From Ottowia oryzae (GTDB taxonomy: Bacteria > Pseudomonadota > Gammaproteobacteria > Burkholderiales > Burkholderiaceae_C), in NCBI RefSeq assembly GCF_003008535.1, contig NZ_CP027666.1:930001-994000 (forward strand): a DNA stretch of 64,000 bases. Direction: 5' to 3'. The position numbers and the translations under genes were made by a program. Each line of letters begins with the position of its first letter. Within the stretch, counting starts at the first letter, position 1. Below the pieces are notes generated by a model that saw nothing but the letters and a program-made list of their open reading frames with translations, made no database searches and was not told the origin of the DNA. Of this stretch, positions 8,498-17,875 are shown piece after piece.

Positions 8498-9634
8498 ATG
8501 CTTCTCAGCCCCGACCATCAGGCCATCCGCGATGCGGTTCGCGTGTTCGCGCAGGAACAGCTGTGGCCGCACGCGCCCCAGTGGGACCGCGATCACCACT
8601 TTCCCAAGGCAGCGCACCAGGGCCTGGCCGAGCTGGGCGCCTACGGCATCTGCGTGCCCGAGGCCTACGGCGGCGCCGGGCTGGACTACCTCACGCTGGC
8701 GCTGGTGCTGGAGGAAATCGCTGCCGGCGACGGCGGCACCAGCACCGCCATCAGCGTCACCAATTGCCCCTACAACGCCATCCTGATGCGCTACGGCACC
8801 GAAGCGCAAAAGCAGCAATGGCTGGTGCCGGCCGCGCGCGGTGAGATGCTGGGCGCCTTCTGCCTGACCGAGCCGCACGTGGGCAGCGACGCCTCCAGCC
8901 TGCGCACCACGGCGGTGCGCGAGGGCGATGAGTACGTGATCAACGGCGTCAAGCAGTTCATCACCAGCGGGCAGAACGGCCACGTGGCGGTGGTGATCGC
9001 CGTGACCGACAAGGCGGCCGGCAAAAAGGGCATGAGCGCCTTCATCGTGCCCACGCACAACCTGGGCAACCCCGGCTGGGTGGTGGCGCGGCTGGAAGAC
9101 AAGCTGGGCCAGCACAGCAGCGACACCGCGCAGATCAACCTGGAAAGCTGCCGCGTGCCGGCCGAGAACCTGATCGGTCAGGAAGGCGAGGGCTACAAGA
9201 TCGCCCTCAGCGCGCTGGAAGGCGGGCGCATCGGCATCGCCGCGCAAAGCGTGGGCATGGCGCGCAGCGCGCTGGAGGTGGCCATTGGCTACGCCAAAGA
9301 GCGCGAGAGCTTTGGTACCGCCATCTTCAACCACCAAGCCGTGGGTTTTCGCCTGGCCGACTGCGCCACCCGGCTGGAGGCGGCGCGCCAGCTGATCTGG
9401 CACGCCGCCAGCCTGCGCGACGCGGGTCTACCATGCCTGAAGGAAGCGGCCATGGCCAAGCTGTTTGCCAGCGAGACGGCCGAAGCGGTGTGCAGCGCCG
9501 CTATTCAAACGCTGGGCGGCTACGGCTACGTGAACGACTTTCCGCTCGAGCGCATTTACCGCGATGTGCGCGTGTGTCAGATCTACGAAGGCACCAGCGA
9601 CGTGCAGAAGATCATCATCCAGCGCGCCTTGTAA
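8498..9634 (+). CDS. Acyl-CoA dehydrogenase
   Basis: FAD enzyme that introduces the alpha-beta double bond into acyl-CoA thioesters. The 378-residue length is standard. Middle-domain motifs CLTEPHVGSDASSL and INGVKQFITSGQ bind FAD and substrate; YAKERESFGTAI is the conserved quaternary contact; LGGYGYVNDFPLERIYRD leads to the catalytic Glu364 in YEGTSD. The glutamate at the C-terminal position marks it as a short- or medium-chain type, unlike the enzyme at the left window edge. No electron-transfer flavoprotein genes are present. Exact chain length preference is unknown. Confidence 0.93.
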   Translation: MLLSPDHQAIRDAVRVFAQEQLWPHAPQWDRDHHFPKAAHQGLAELGAYGICVPEAYGGAGLDYLTLALVLEEIAAGDGGTSTAISVTNCPYNAILMRYGTEAQKQQWLVPAARGEMLGAFCLTEPHVGSDASSLRTTAVREGDEYVINGVKQFITSGQNGHVAVVIAVTDKAAGKKGMSAFIVPTHNLGNPGWVVARLEDKLGQHSSDTAQINLESCRVPAENLIGQEGEGYKIALSALEGGRIGIAAQSVGMARSALEVAIGYAKERESFGTAIFNHQAVGFRLADCATRLEAARQLIWHAASLRDAGLPCLKEAAMAKLFASETAEAVCSAAIQTLGGYGYVNDFPLERIYRDVRVCQIYEGTSDVQKIIIQRAL

Positions 9635-9775
9635 ACCGGGCGTTGCCGGTAGCGGGCCCTAACATGAAGCGCCGCTGAAGTTGGCGCGAAAGTGTAAACA
9701 CCGGCCATCCGCGGTAGGCGCACAGGCGTTGTCAGCATAGGCTTGGAACAAGCCGCTGACTGAAGCACGCCCCGT

Positions 9776-11416
9776 ATGAAGCCCTCACTTTCCACGCTGC
9801 CCTTGCGCAGTGCCCGTTGGCCCGGCGTTGCCGGTTTGTTGCGCAACCAGGGCCAGCGCGGGCGATGGCTGGGTGGCTTGCTTGGTTTGGCGCTGGTCGG
9901 TGGCTGCGCGGCCGTGGGCACGTCCAGCGACCCGGCCACCGCGCTGCAAAGTGCCACCCGCTTGACCTGGGGCGCCAGCGTACCCGCCGTGGCGGCCTTG
10001 TCGCGCAGCTCTGCGCAGGCTTGGCTCGACGCGCAGCTTCGCCCATCGTCAGCGCCGCCCACGCTGCCCGGCCCGGTGCAGGCGCAGATCAATGCGATGA
10101 CGATCTCGCAGCGCCCCGTGGCCGAACTGGTGGCCGACATGGTGCAGCAGCGCCAGGCCGCCAACGCGCTGCCTGACGATGCGGCCAAGCAGGCCGCGCG
10201 CAACGCCTGGCAGCAGGAGATGAACCGCCTGGCGCGCGAGGCCGCCCAGCGCCACCTGCTGCGCGCCGTGTATTCGCCCCGCCAGGTGCAAGAGCAGATG
10301 ACCTGGTTCTGGCTGAACCACTTCAGCGTGTTCCAGGGCAAGGGCGAAATCCGCGCCATGCTGGGCGACTACGAAGACAGCGCCATCCGCCCGCATGCGC
10401 TGGGGCGTTTCCGCGATCTGCTGGGGGCCGTGGTGCGCCACCCGGCCATGCTGCAGTTTCTGGACAACGCCCAGAACGCTTCGGGCCGCCTCAACGAAAA
10501 CTACGCGCGCGAGCTGATGGAGCTGCACACCCTGGGCGTGGACGCGGGCTACACGCAGCGCGACGTGCAGGAGCTCGCCCGGGTGCTGACCGGCGTGGGC
10601 GTGCAGACCAAATTGGGCGGCGATCAGCCGCGCCTGCCAGCGGCGCAGCAGGCCCTGTACGTGCGCCAGGGTTTGTTTGAATTCAACCCGCGCCGCCACG
10701 ACTTCGGGCCCAAGGTATTCCTGGGCCAGCCCGTGCCCGGCCAGGGCCTGGCCGAGGTGGATCAGGCGCTGGACCGCCTGGCCCGCGCGCCCGCCACCGC
10801 GCGCTTCATCAGCGGCAAGCTGGCCCACTACTGGCTGTCAGACGACGCGCCGCGTGCGCTGGTCGACCGCATGGCGCAAACCTTCCAGCGCAGCGATGGC
10901 GACATCGCCGCCACGTTGCGTACGCTGTTCACTTCCAATGAGTTCCAGCGCGGCGCCGGTGGCAAGTTCAAGGACCCGATGCGCTACGTGGTGTCGGCAC
11001 TGCGCCTGAGTTATGGCGACACGCCGATCCTCAACACCGCGCCCGCGCTGGGCTGGCTGAATCGCCTGGGCGAGCCGCTGTACGGCCGCCAGACGCCCGA
11101 CGGCTACCCGCTGAACGACAGCGCCTGGTCCAGCTCGGGCCAGATGGAAACGCGCTTCGAGCTGGCCCGGGCCATTGGCGCGGCGCGGCCCGATCTGCGC
11201 CAGGCCGTCGAACCACCGGTGCCCGGCAGCCCCGCCGCTGCGCCCACGCCGCCCGCTGCACCCTTGCCCGCACCCGACGGTGCGCATGCGCTGTACGGCC
11301 AACCCCCGGGCGCCGACGCGCTGGGTGCGCGCACCCGCCAGGCGTTGGGCCAGGCCAAGTCGCCGGCCGAGTGGAATGCCCTGCTGCTCTCGTCGCCCGA
11401 ATTCATGCGCCGCTGA
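9776..11416 (+). CDS. DUF1800 domain lipoprotein
   Basis: 546-residue exported protein with a lipobox ALVGGC (Cys44). The DUF1800 signature NYARELMELHTLGVDAGYT lies near residue 240, followed by HDFGPKVFLG and a C-terminal region with a proline/alanine-rich linker before the last 40 residues. DUF1800 proteins are almost always encoded beside a DUF1501 partner, as here (33 bases downstream). Biochemical function is not established for the family; an extracytoplasmic role in metabolism or adhesion has been suggested in general terms only. Confidence 0.9.
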   Translation: MKPSLSTLPLRSARWPGVAGLLRNQGQRGRWLGGLLGLALVGGCAAVGTSSDPATALQSATRLTWGASVPAVAALSRSSAQAWLDAQLRPSSAPPTLPGPVQAQINAMTISQRPVAELVADMVQQRQAANALPDDAAKQAARNAWQQEMNRLAREAAQRHLLRAVYSPRQVQEQMTWFWLNHFSVFQGKGEIRAMLGDYEDSAIRPHALGRFRDLLGAVVRHPAMLQFLDNAQNASGRLNENYARELMELHTLGVDAGYTQRDVQELARVLTGVGVQTKLGGDQPRLPAAQQALYVRQGLFEFNPRRHDFGPKVFLGQPVPGQGLAEVDQALDRLARAPATARFISGKLAHYWLSDDAPRALVDRMAQTFQRSDGDIAATLRTLFTSNEFQRGAGGKFKDPMRYVVSALRLSYGDTPILNTAPALGWLNRLGEPLYGRQTPDGYPLNDSAWSSSGQMETRFELARAIGAARPDLRQAVEPPVPGSPAAAPTPPAAPLPAPDGAHALYGQPPGADALGARTRQALGQAKSPAEWNALLLSSPEFMRR

Positions 11417-11449
11417 AAGCGCGCCCCCTTCTTAGCCAAGGAATCTGTC

Positions 11450-12655
11450 ATGCAACGCCGTCGTCTTTTGCAAACCCTGGGCATGTTGCCTATCGCCGGT
11501 GGCGCGGGTGCGCTGCTGGCCGCCCCTGCGGCCTCGTCCAAGCTGCTCATCGTCTTTTTGCGCGGCGCGTACGACTGCTGCAACCTGCTGGTGCCCACGG
11601 CCAGCAACTTCTATTACGAAAGCCGCCCAGACATCGCCATCGCACGGCCGCCTGCTGCTGGCGCCGCCGCCGATCCGGCCAACCCCACGGCCATCGCGCT
11701 GGACGCCAACTGGGGCCTGCACCCTGCGCTGGCAGGCAACCTGTGGCCGCTGTACCAGAAAGGCGAGCTGGCTTTCGTGCCCTTTGCGGGCACGGACGAC
11801 ACCTCGCGCAGCCACTTTGAAACGCAGGACGGCATCGAGCTGGGTCAGCCGCTGGACCGGCGGCGCGACTACCGGTCGGGCTTCCTGAACCGCCTGGCCG
11901 AAGTGGTCAACGGCGCCGCGCCCATGGCCTTCACCGACCAGCTGCCGCTGTCCATGCAGGGCCGCGCGCAGGTGCCCAACATGGCGCTGCGCTCTGTGGG
12001 CAAATCCGCGCTGGACGCGCGGCAAAGCCGCCTGATCGCCGACATGTACGAAGACACCCCGCTGGCCGCGCCCGTGCAGGAAGGCTTTGCCGTGCGCGCC
12101 AACGTCGCCCGCCAGCTGAGCGCCGAGATGGACGCCGCCGGTCGCGGCGCCGTCAGCGCGCGCGGCTTCAGCGCCGAGGCGCAGCGCATCGGCCGCCTGA
12201 TGGCGCAGGGCTACAACCTGGGTTTTGTCGACGTGGGCGGCTGGGACACCCACGTCAACCAGGGCGGCGTGAAGGGCGACCTGGCCACGCGCCTGGGCAA
12301 CCTGGGCGACGGCCTGGCGCAGTTGCCCGCCGCCATGGGCCCCGCGTGGCGCGACACCACGGTGGTGGTCATCAGCGAATTTGGCCGCACCTTCCGCCAG
12401 AACGGCAACCGCGGCACCGACCACGGCCACGGCACGGTGTACTGGGTGTTGGGCGGCGGCGTGCGCGGCGGCAAGGTGTTGGGCGAGCAGGTGGTGGTGG
12501 ACCAGGCGCACTTGTTCCAGAACCGCGACCTGCGCGTGCTCAACGAATACCGCGCGGTGCTGGGCGGCCTGTTCGCCCGCCAGTTCGGCCTGCGCCCGGC
12601 GCAGCTGGCCAAGGTGTTCGACGGCGTGGCGCCGCGCGATCTGGGTCTGGTGTAA
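11450..12655 (+). CDS. DUF1501 domain protein with Tat-like signal
   Basis: 401-residue protein of the alkaline-phosphatase-like fold family DUF1501. It begins MQRRRLLQTLGM, a Tat-like twin-arginine start, then a hydrophobic stretch ending near AAPAAS. Conserved pieces include FLRGAYDCCNLLVP, SHFETQDGIELG, VGGWDTHVNQG, ISEFGRTFRQNG and GTDHGHGTVYWVLGG, whose Asp and His residues likely bind metal as in sulfatases and phosphatases. It is coupled to the DUF1800 gene. The export by Tat implies folding with cofactor before secretion. Substrate unknown. Confidence 0.9.
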   Translation: MQRRRLLQTLGMLPIAGGAGALLAAPAASSKLLIVFLRGAYDCCNLLVPTASNFYYESRPDIAIARPPAAGAAADPANPTAIALDANWGLHPALAGNLWPLYQKGELAFVPFAGTDDTSRSHFETQDGIELGQPLDRRRDYRSGFLNRLAEVVNGAAPMAFTDQLPLSMQGRAQVPNMALRSVGKSALDARQSRLIADMYEDTPLAAPVQEGFAVRANVARQLSAEMDAAGRGAVSARGFSAEAQRIGRLMAQGYNLGFVDVGGWDTHVNQGGVKGDLATRLGNLGDGLAQLPAAMGPAWRDTTVVVISEFGRTFRQNGNRGTDHGHGTVYWVLGGGVRGGKVLGEQVVVDQAHLFQNRDLRVLNEYRAVLGGLFARQFGLRPAQLAKVFDGVAPRDLGLV

Positions 12656-12666
12656 CGCGGGTTAGG

Positions 12667-12722
12667 GATGAAAACCCGCCCTGGCGCAGTTGAGTCGTGC
12701 GCCGGCAGCTATTGAAAATATA
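12667..12722 (-). repeat. Dispersed palindromic repeat, family 1, copy 3
   Basis: GGCGCAGTT, spacer, GCGCCGGCAGCTATTGAAAATATA read on the plus strand; in the other orientation it gives the AATAGCTGCCGGCGC core. Lies after the DUF1501 stop. Confidence 0.65.
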
Positions 12723-12781
12723 GTGCAAGTGCTGCTGAACCGTGACGCGCGCTGCGCCCGCTCAGGCGCTTGGCACCACCG

Positions 12782-13636
12782 TCAAATGTTTTCCCAGCGC
12801 CGCCAGTCCGTGTTGGCTGGCCCGGGCTGGTAGGCACTGCGGTCGTTGTGCGCCATCGCGCGGGCCAGGCTTTGCCAGCTGGCCAGTTCGCCGGGCTTCT
12901 GTTCGTTGGCGAGGTCGGGGTGCTCCCATTCGTACAGCGTCATGAAGTGCGGGGGCAGGCCGCCTTCAAAAAAGACAGCCACTTCTTGCGGCAGCGCCCA
13001 CAGTTTTTCGCGGTGCTGCTCGATGAACGCCAAAGCGTAGGCGGGCACGATGCCTTCGCTGGCGTTGCTGCGCGCCAGTTGCTGCAGTTCGGCCAATTCG
13101 GCTGCGCTCACCGGCTGGCCGCGCACCTGGGCGGCCCGGGGCAGGCCGTGCTCCAGCTCGTCGTCGCCGGCGTAATCCATCTCGATCTCGGCCGGGTGCA
13201 GAAACTTGTCTTCTTCCGAAGGCCCTTCGCTTTTCACGGACTGGTGATAGTGCTGGACCATGTCCTGCACCTGGTTCATCCGCTCGGCCACGAAGCCCTG
13301 GCCTAGCGCCGCGCCTTCCATCAAGGCCTGCGCCAGCGCGAGTGGGTCGTCGGCGTGGGCGCCCAGCTCGCGCTGCGCGTCGGCCTGCCACTCGCTGTGC
13401 CGGGCGTTCATGTAGCCCATCCAGGTGCGCATGCGCATGCGCGGGCCCAGCGGGTGGATTTGCGTGTGCACGTCCTGGTCCCAGCCCACCATGTTGAAGA
13501 CGATGGCCCAACGCGTGTCGTCGCGAAACACGTCCAGCCGGGGCGCGACGAAGGCAGCGCCCGCGTCGAACATCGGGATGTCGTCCAGCCCGGCCTGGTC
13601 CAGCGTGTTCAGAATGTCTTGGGCGGTGTAGTTCAT
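12782..13636 (-). CDS. Conserved hypothetical protein
   Basis: 284-residue soluble protein not assigned to a known function. No signal peptide or membrane segment is seen. It starts MNYTAQDILNTLDQAGL and contains many Trp, Tyr and acidic residues, including RTWMGYMNARHSEWQ, and ends TDWRRWENI. The composition and codon pattern look like a normal resident gene. It is encoded on the minus strand just downstream of the DUF421 gene (54-base gap), possibly in one transcript with it. No catalytic motif recognised. Confidence 0.75.
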   Translation of the reverse strand: MNYTAQDILNTLDQAGLDDIPMFDAGAAFVAPRLDVFRDDTRWAIVFNMVGWDQDVHTQIHPLGPRMRMRTWMGYMNARHSEWQADAQRELGAHADDPLALAQALMEGAALGQGFVAERMNQVQDMVQHYHQSVKSEGPSEEDKFLHPAEIEMDYAGDDELEHGLPRAAQVRGQPVSAAELAELQQLARSNASEGIVPAYALAFIEQHREKLWALPQEVAVFFEGGLPPHFMTLYEWEHPDLANEQKPGELASWQSLARAMAHNDRSAYQPGPANTDWRRWENI

Positions 13637-13690
13637 GGGCGCGGATGTTAAGGGCGGCGCACGCCAGGCCGGCTGGTGCGGCCTGCCGCG

Positions 13691-14188
13691 TCAAACGCCG
13701 GTGTCGGCCGTGCGCAGGGAATCGCGGTTGCGCAGCACCACGGTGATCTGCCCGTTGGTTTCGATGGTGGCTTTTTGCACCTCGTGCGTCTGCAGGCAGC
13801 CCGCCGCGCGCAGCGCCGCGTGCACGTCGTCGGCGGTCAGGCGCTGGTCGCGCATGACGTTGGCATCCAGCTGGCCGTCGCTGATCAGCGTTTCCGGGCG
13901 GCCGTCCACCCAGTGCGCCAGGCGCGGGTGCCGCCACATCAGGTGCGCCATCAGCGTGTGGCAGCCAATCAGCGTCAGCGCCGAAATCAGCCCGCCCACC
14001 AGCGAGTTGTCGCCTGCGTTCATGCTGTTTTGCACCGCGTTGGACAGCAGCATCAGCAAGATCAGATCGAACGGGTCGTACTGCCCGATCTGCCGCCGCC
14101 CGGTCAGGCGCAGGAACAGCAGCAGCAAGGCGTATACGACCAGGCCGCGCGCGACAAACTCCCACCAGGGCACGCTCAGATGAAACAT
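13691..14188 (-). CDS. DUF421 (YetF-type) membrane protein
   Basis: 165-residue inner-membrane protein. Start chosen at MFHLSVPWWEF, which places the first membrane helix (VARGLVVYALLLLFLRL) immediately after; RRQIGQYDPFDLILLMLL is the family hallmark. A second and third hydrophobic segment follow (NSLVGGLISALTLIGCHTL). The soluble C-terminal part contains DGRPETLISDGQLD and MRDQRLTADDVHAALR, typical of YetF. Family function is poorly known. A longer open frame to 14239 exists but would overlap the divergent YchJ gene. Confidence 0.85.
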   Translation of the reverse strand: MFHLSVPWWEFVARGLVVYALLLLFLRLTGRRQIGQYDPFDLILLMLLSNAVQNSMNAGDNSLVGGLISALTLIGCHTLMAHLMWRHPRLAHWVDGRPETLISDGQLDANVMRDQRLTADDVHAALRAAGCLQTHEVQKATIETNGQITVVLRNRDSLRTADTGV

Positions 14189-14237
14189 GGGCAATCTCCG
14201 ACAATAGCTTTCAAACCCCGCGATATTGCCCCAAGCC

Positions 14238-14663
14238 ATGCCCTCCCGTGACAGCGCACCATGCCCCTGCGGCCGCCAGAATGCCCGCCGCCAGCCCTTG
14301 AGCTGGGGCGCCTGCTGCGGCCGCTACGTCGACCACTGGGGCAGCACCCCCGCGCCCGATGCCGAAAGCCTGATGCGGTCGCGCTACAGCGCTTTCACGC
14401 AAGAAAGGGCAGACTACCTGCTGGCCACCTGGGCCGCCGAGCACCGGCCGGCTGCGCTGGATTTCGACCCCGGCGCGCGTTGGCTGGGGCTGGAGGTGCG
14501 GGCGCAGCAGGCCACTGGCGATGACCGTGCCGAAGTGGAATTCGTCGCCCGCTGGCGGGTGGCCGGGCGCGCCGTGCGCCTGCACGAACGCAGCCGCTTC
14601 GTGCGCGCGGCCGACGCGCAGGGCGTGTCGCGCTGGTGGTATCTGGACGGTGACCAGATTTGA
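14238..14663 (+). CDS. YchJ-like SEC-C motif protein (UPF0225)
   Basis: 141-residue small protein with an N-terminal zinc-binding SEC-C-like motif, PCPCGRQN ... CCGRYV, where four cysteines can hold zinc, followed by the family phrase SLMRSRYSAFTQERADYLLATW. The C-terminal half is an NTF2-like fold (VEFVARWRV, LHERSRFVR, WYLDGD). ATG 14238 is preferred over the upstream ATG 14226 because YchJ proteins begin a few residues before CPCG. Function unknown. Divergent from the DUF421 gene with a 49-base gap. Confidence 0.88.
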   Translation: MPSRDSAPCPCGRQNARRQPLSWGACCGRYVDHWGSTPAPDAESLMRSRYSAFTQERADYLLATWAAEHRPAALDFDPGARWLGLEVRAQQATGDDRAEVEFVARWRVAGRAVRLHERSRFVRAADAQGVSRWWYLDGDQI

Positions 14664-14718
14664 AGTGTTTTTGGTCTTCGGCGCCCTACACACCAGCGCC
14701 ATCAGCTATGAAAACAGA
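14661..14718 (-). repeat. Dispersed palindromic repeat, family 1, copy 4
   Basis: Begins at the YchJ stop codon: TTGGTCTTCGGCGC, spacer, CCAGCGCCATCAGCTATGAAAAC. In the other orientation this gives the ATAGCTGATGGCGC core. Lies between YchJ and trkA. Confidence 0.7.
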
Positions 14719-14753
14719 AGCAAAAGAGTGCCCGCACCCGCGCGGCTGACAAC

Positions 14754-16142
14754 ATGAGAATCATCATTTTGGGCGCTGGCCGCGTGGGTGAAAGCGTGGC
14801 CGAGACGCTGGCTTCCGAAGCCAACGACATCACCGTGGTCGACCCGGACCCGGAGCGCCTGCACGCCCTGGAAGACCGGGTGGAACTGCGCGGCGTGACC
14901 GGCAACGGCATTCAGCCGTCGGTGCTGCGCGGCGCGGGGGCCGAGGACTGCGACCTGTTCATCGCCTGCACGTCGGCCGACGAAACCAACCTGGTGGCCT
15001 GCAAGATCGCGCACGACGTGTTTGGCATACCCAACACCATCGCGCGGCTGCGCTCGCCCGAATTCGTGGCGGGCGACAAGCTGCTGGCCAAGGACGGCTT
15101 TGCGGTCGACCATGTGATCTGCCCCGAGGCCTCCGTCACCCGCTACATCCACCTGCTGATCGAATACCCCGAGGCGCTGCAGGTGCTGCAGTTCTCGCAG
15201 GGCAAGGCGCACCTGGTGGCTGTGCGCGTGGCGCCCGACAGCCTGCTGGCCAACCACAGCATCGCCGAGTTTCGCGCGATGAACCCCGACCTGCCGGTGC
15301 GCATCGTGGCCCTGTACCGGGGCGACCGCGACCAGGCGTTTGACCGCGACACCCGCGTGTTCGCGGGCGACGAGATCTTCGTGCTGGTGCCGCGCGAGGG
15401 CGTGCGCGCCACGCTGCACGCCATCGGCAACCCCGACCGGCCCGTGCGCCGCGTGATGATCGCCGGCGGCGGCCGCGTGGGCTTGCGGCTGGCGCGCAGC
15501 CTGATCGGCAAGTGCGAGGTCAAGCTGATCGAGCGCGACCGCGCACGCTGCGAATACCTGGCGTGCGAGCTGCCGCCGGAGATGCTGGTGCTGCAGGGCG
15601 ACGGCGTGGACGAAGAGCTGCTGATGGACGAGAACGTGGCCGACATGGACTTGTTCATCGCCATCACCAGCGACGACGAAGACAACATCATGGCCGCCAT
15701 GCTGGCCAAGCGCCTGGGCGCGCGGCGCGTGATGGCGCTGATCAACCGCCGCGCCTACGCCGACATGATGCAGGGCAGCACCATCGACATTGCCATATCG
15801 CCATCGAACGCCGTCATTGGCGAGCTGCTGATGCACGTGCGCCGCGGCGCGGTGGCGGCGGTGCACAGCCTGCGCCGTGGCACGGCCGAAGCGCTGGAGG
15901 GCGTAGCCCATGGCGATGCGCGCACGTCGCGCCTGGTGGGGCGGCGCGTGGAGCAGATCACCTTGCCCGCGGGCGCGCGCATTGCGGGCATCGTGCGCGG
16001 CACGGGCAACGACGCGCGCGTGGTCAACCCGACGCACGACGCGGTGATCGAGACGGACGACCACGTCATCATCTTCCTGCCGCACAAGCGCATGGTGCGC
16101 GAGGTGGAGAAGCTGTTCCAGGTGCGCGCCACCTTCTTCTGA
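14754..16142 (+). CDS. trkA: Trk potassium uptake system, NAD-binding peripheral subunit
   Basis: 462-residue cytoplasmic protein that binds NAD(H) and gates the TrkH/TrkG potassium channel. Two tandem RCK units are visible: Rossmann loops LGAGRVGESVAETL at residue 6 and IAGGGRVGLRLARSL near 237, each followed by a TrkA-C regulatory domain. Length matches E. coli TrkA (458). trkH follows after 46 bases in the same direction, so channel and gate are co-expressed. Confidence 0.97.
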   Translation: MRIIILGAGRVGESVAETLASEANDITVVDPDPERLHALEDRVELRGVTGNGIQPSVLRGAGAEDCDLFIACTSADETNLVACKIAHDVFGIPNTIARLRSPEFVAGDKLLAKDGFAVDHVICPEASVTRYIHLLIEYPEALQVLQFSQGKAHLVAVRVAPDSLLANHSIAEFRAMNPDLPVRIVALYRGDRDQAFDRDTRVFAGDEIFVLVPREGVRATLHAIGNPDRPVRRVMIAGGGRVGLRLARSLIGKCEVKLIERDRARCEYLACELPPEMLVLQGDGVDEELLMDENVADMDLFIAITSDDEDNIMAAMLAKRLGARRVMALINRRAYADMMQGSTIDIAISPSNAVIGELLMHVRRGAVAAVHSLRRGTAEALEGVAHGDARTSRLVGRRVEQITLPAGARIAGIVRGTGNDARVVNPTHDAVIETDDHVIIFLPHKRMVREVEKLFQVRATFF

Positions 16143-16188
16143 TCGTCACCGCCGCCGATCGCCGCCTGTCCCGTTTGCTGCCTGCCGT

Positions 16189-17649
16189 ATGAAGCGCTTT
16201 GCCGCCACCTTTCTCGTGCTCTCGTGGGTGATCATGGGGTTCTCGTTCGCCTTCCTGGTGCCCATGGCGTGGGACTGGCTGGGTGAGGGCGGCCAGAACA
16301 CGCGCGTGTGGTCGTGGTGCTTTCTGTTCACGCTGCTGAGCGGCACGTGGCTGTGGCTGCGCACGCGCCACACCTCGCGCGAGCTGTCGGTGCGCGACGG
16401 CTTCTTGCTGGTCACGCTGGTGTGGGTGGTGCTGCCTTTCTATGCCGCGCTGCCCTTGCTGTTCGTGGTGCACGGCATCAGCTTTACCGACGCGTACTTT
16501 GAAGCCATGAGCGGGCTGACCGCCACCGGCGCCACCACCCTGGCGGGGCTGGACCTGCTGGCCCCGTCGGTCAACATCTGGCGCTGCTTCCTGCAGCTGA
16601 TCGGCGGGCTGGGCATCATGCTGCTGGCCGTGGCGGTGCTGCCTCTGCTGGGCCTGGGCGGCACGCAGCTGTACAAGGCCGAGATGCCCGGCCCCATGAA
16701 AGAGCAGCGCCTGACGCCGCGCGTGGCCGAAACTGCGCGCGGGCTGTGGGGTGTGTACTTCGTGCTGTCGCTGGCGTGCTTTCTGGCCTACCGCTGGTTT
16801 GGCATGAGCTGGCCCGACGCCTTCATGCACATGTGCACCACCGTCGGCCTGGGCGGCCTGTCGTCGCACGACCAGAGCTTTGGCTACTGGAATTCGCCTG
16901 CGCTGGAGTGGACGGCCGTGCTGTTCATGACGCTGGCGGGCGTGAGCTTTGCGCGCTACTTCCTGATGTGGCGCCTGCATTCGCTGCAGCCGCTCACGCG
17001 CGACGCCGAGGTGCGCGCCTACGCCTGGGTGCTGGTGCTCAGCACGGTGGTCATCACGGCCATGCTGCTGGTCAACGGTGTGTACCCCGACTTCGCCACC
17101 GCGCTGCGCCAGGCGGCGTTTCAGGTGGTGTCGGTGGCCACGACCACCGGCTACGCCACCACCGACTACCTGCTGTGGCCCACCTTCGTGCCGGTGCTGC
17201 TGCTGTTTCTGGGCTGCTTCGTGTCGTGCGCGGGCTCGACCGGCGGTGGCATCAAGATGGTGCGCATGCTGGTGCTGGTCAAGCTGGCGCAGCGCGAGCT
17301 GGTGCGCATCCTGCACCCGCGCGTGGTGCGGCCGGTCACGCTGGGCCGCGTGACGGTGCCGCCCGACGTCATCTGGGCCGTGATGGCCTTCATGCTGATC
17401 TACGGCGGCGTGATGGTGGGGCTGACCATGGCGATGCTGGCCACGGGGCTGGACGTGGTGACCTCGTTCACCGCCGTCGTCGGCAGCCTGAACAACATCG
17501 GGCCCGGCATGGGCAAGGTGGGGCCGTCGGGCAACTTTGGCGGGCTGACGAACGTGCAGATCTGGGTGTGCACGCTGGCCATGCTGCTGGGGCGGCTGGA
17601 GCTGCTGTCGGTGCTGGTGCTGTTCACGCCACAGTTCTGGAGGAGATAA
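16189..17649 (+). CDS. trkH: Trk potassium transporter, membrane subunit TrkH
   Basis: 486-residue integral membrane potassium channel/transporter. The four selectivity-filter-like loops of the superfamily are visible: SGLTATGATT near residue 105, TTVGLGGLSSHD near 218, TTTGYATTDY near 319 and NNIGPGMGKVG near 435. About ten hydrophobic helices surround them. Works with TrkA encoded just upstream to import K+ using the membrane potential. Ends in VLVLFTPQFWRR as typical. Confidence 0.97.
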   Translation: MKRFAATFLVLSWVIMGFSFAFLVPMAWDWLGEGGQNTRVWSWCFLFTLLSGTWLWLRTRHTSRELSVRDGFLLVTLVWVVLPFYAALPLLFVVHGISFTDAYFEAMSGLTATGATTLAGLDLLAPSVNIWRCFLQLIGGLGIMLLAVAVLPLLGLGGTQLYKAEMPGPMKEQRLTPRVAETARGLWGVYFVLSLACFLAYRWFGMSWPDAFMHMCTTVGLGGLSSHDQSFGYWNSPALEWTAVLFMTLAGVSFARYFLMWRLHSLQPLTRDAEVRAYAWVLVLSTVVITAMLLVNGVYPDFATALRQAAFQVVSVATTTGYATTDYLLWPTFVPVLLLFLGCFVSCAGSTGGGIKMVRMLVLVKLAQRELVRILHPRVVRPVTLGRVTVPPDVIWAVMAFMLIYGGVMVGLTMAMLATGLDVVTSFTAVVGSLNNIGPGMGKVGPSGNFGGLTNVQIWVCTLAMLLGRLELLSVLVLFTPQFWRR

Positions 17650-17735
17650 GTCCACCCCCAGACTTCAGTCGCTGCGCGATGTTTCGTCACCCCCTCAGGG
17701 GGCACGGCCAGTGGCCGGTGCAAGCTTGGCCACGG
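17650..17735 (+). repeat. Dispersed palindromic repeat, family 2, intergenic copy
   Basis: CCCCCAGACTTCAG, GCTGCGCGATGTTTCGTC, then the short palindrome CCCCCTCAGGGGGC and GGCCAGTGGCC. It aligns with the insert inside metX (GCTTCGCGTGTTTCGCTG, CCCCCCGCGGGGGC). It starts at the trkH stop. The remaining bases up to 17875 show no gene. Confidence 0.65.
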
Positions 17736-17875
17736 CGGTTGCTTGCTGGCCTGCTCCGCCGCCGCTCGCTCGGCTTTGTGCGCAGGGCGCTGGGCACATC
17801 GGGTCACAACGTGGTCGCCGCTTGCATCGAACTTACCTCGCTCCGATCCGCTTGGTTACTGGGAAACTCTGCCGT

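Noticed and set aside
16069..17655. Long minus-strand open frame opposite trkH
   Set aside because: Composition dominated by Gln, His and Arg; no family similarity; trkH is clearly real.
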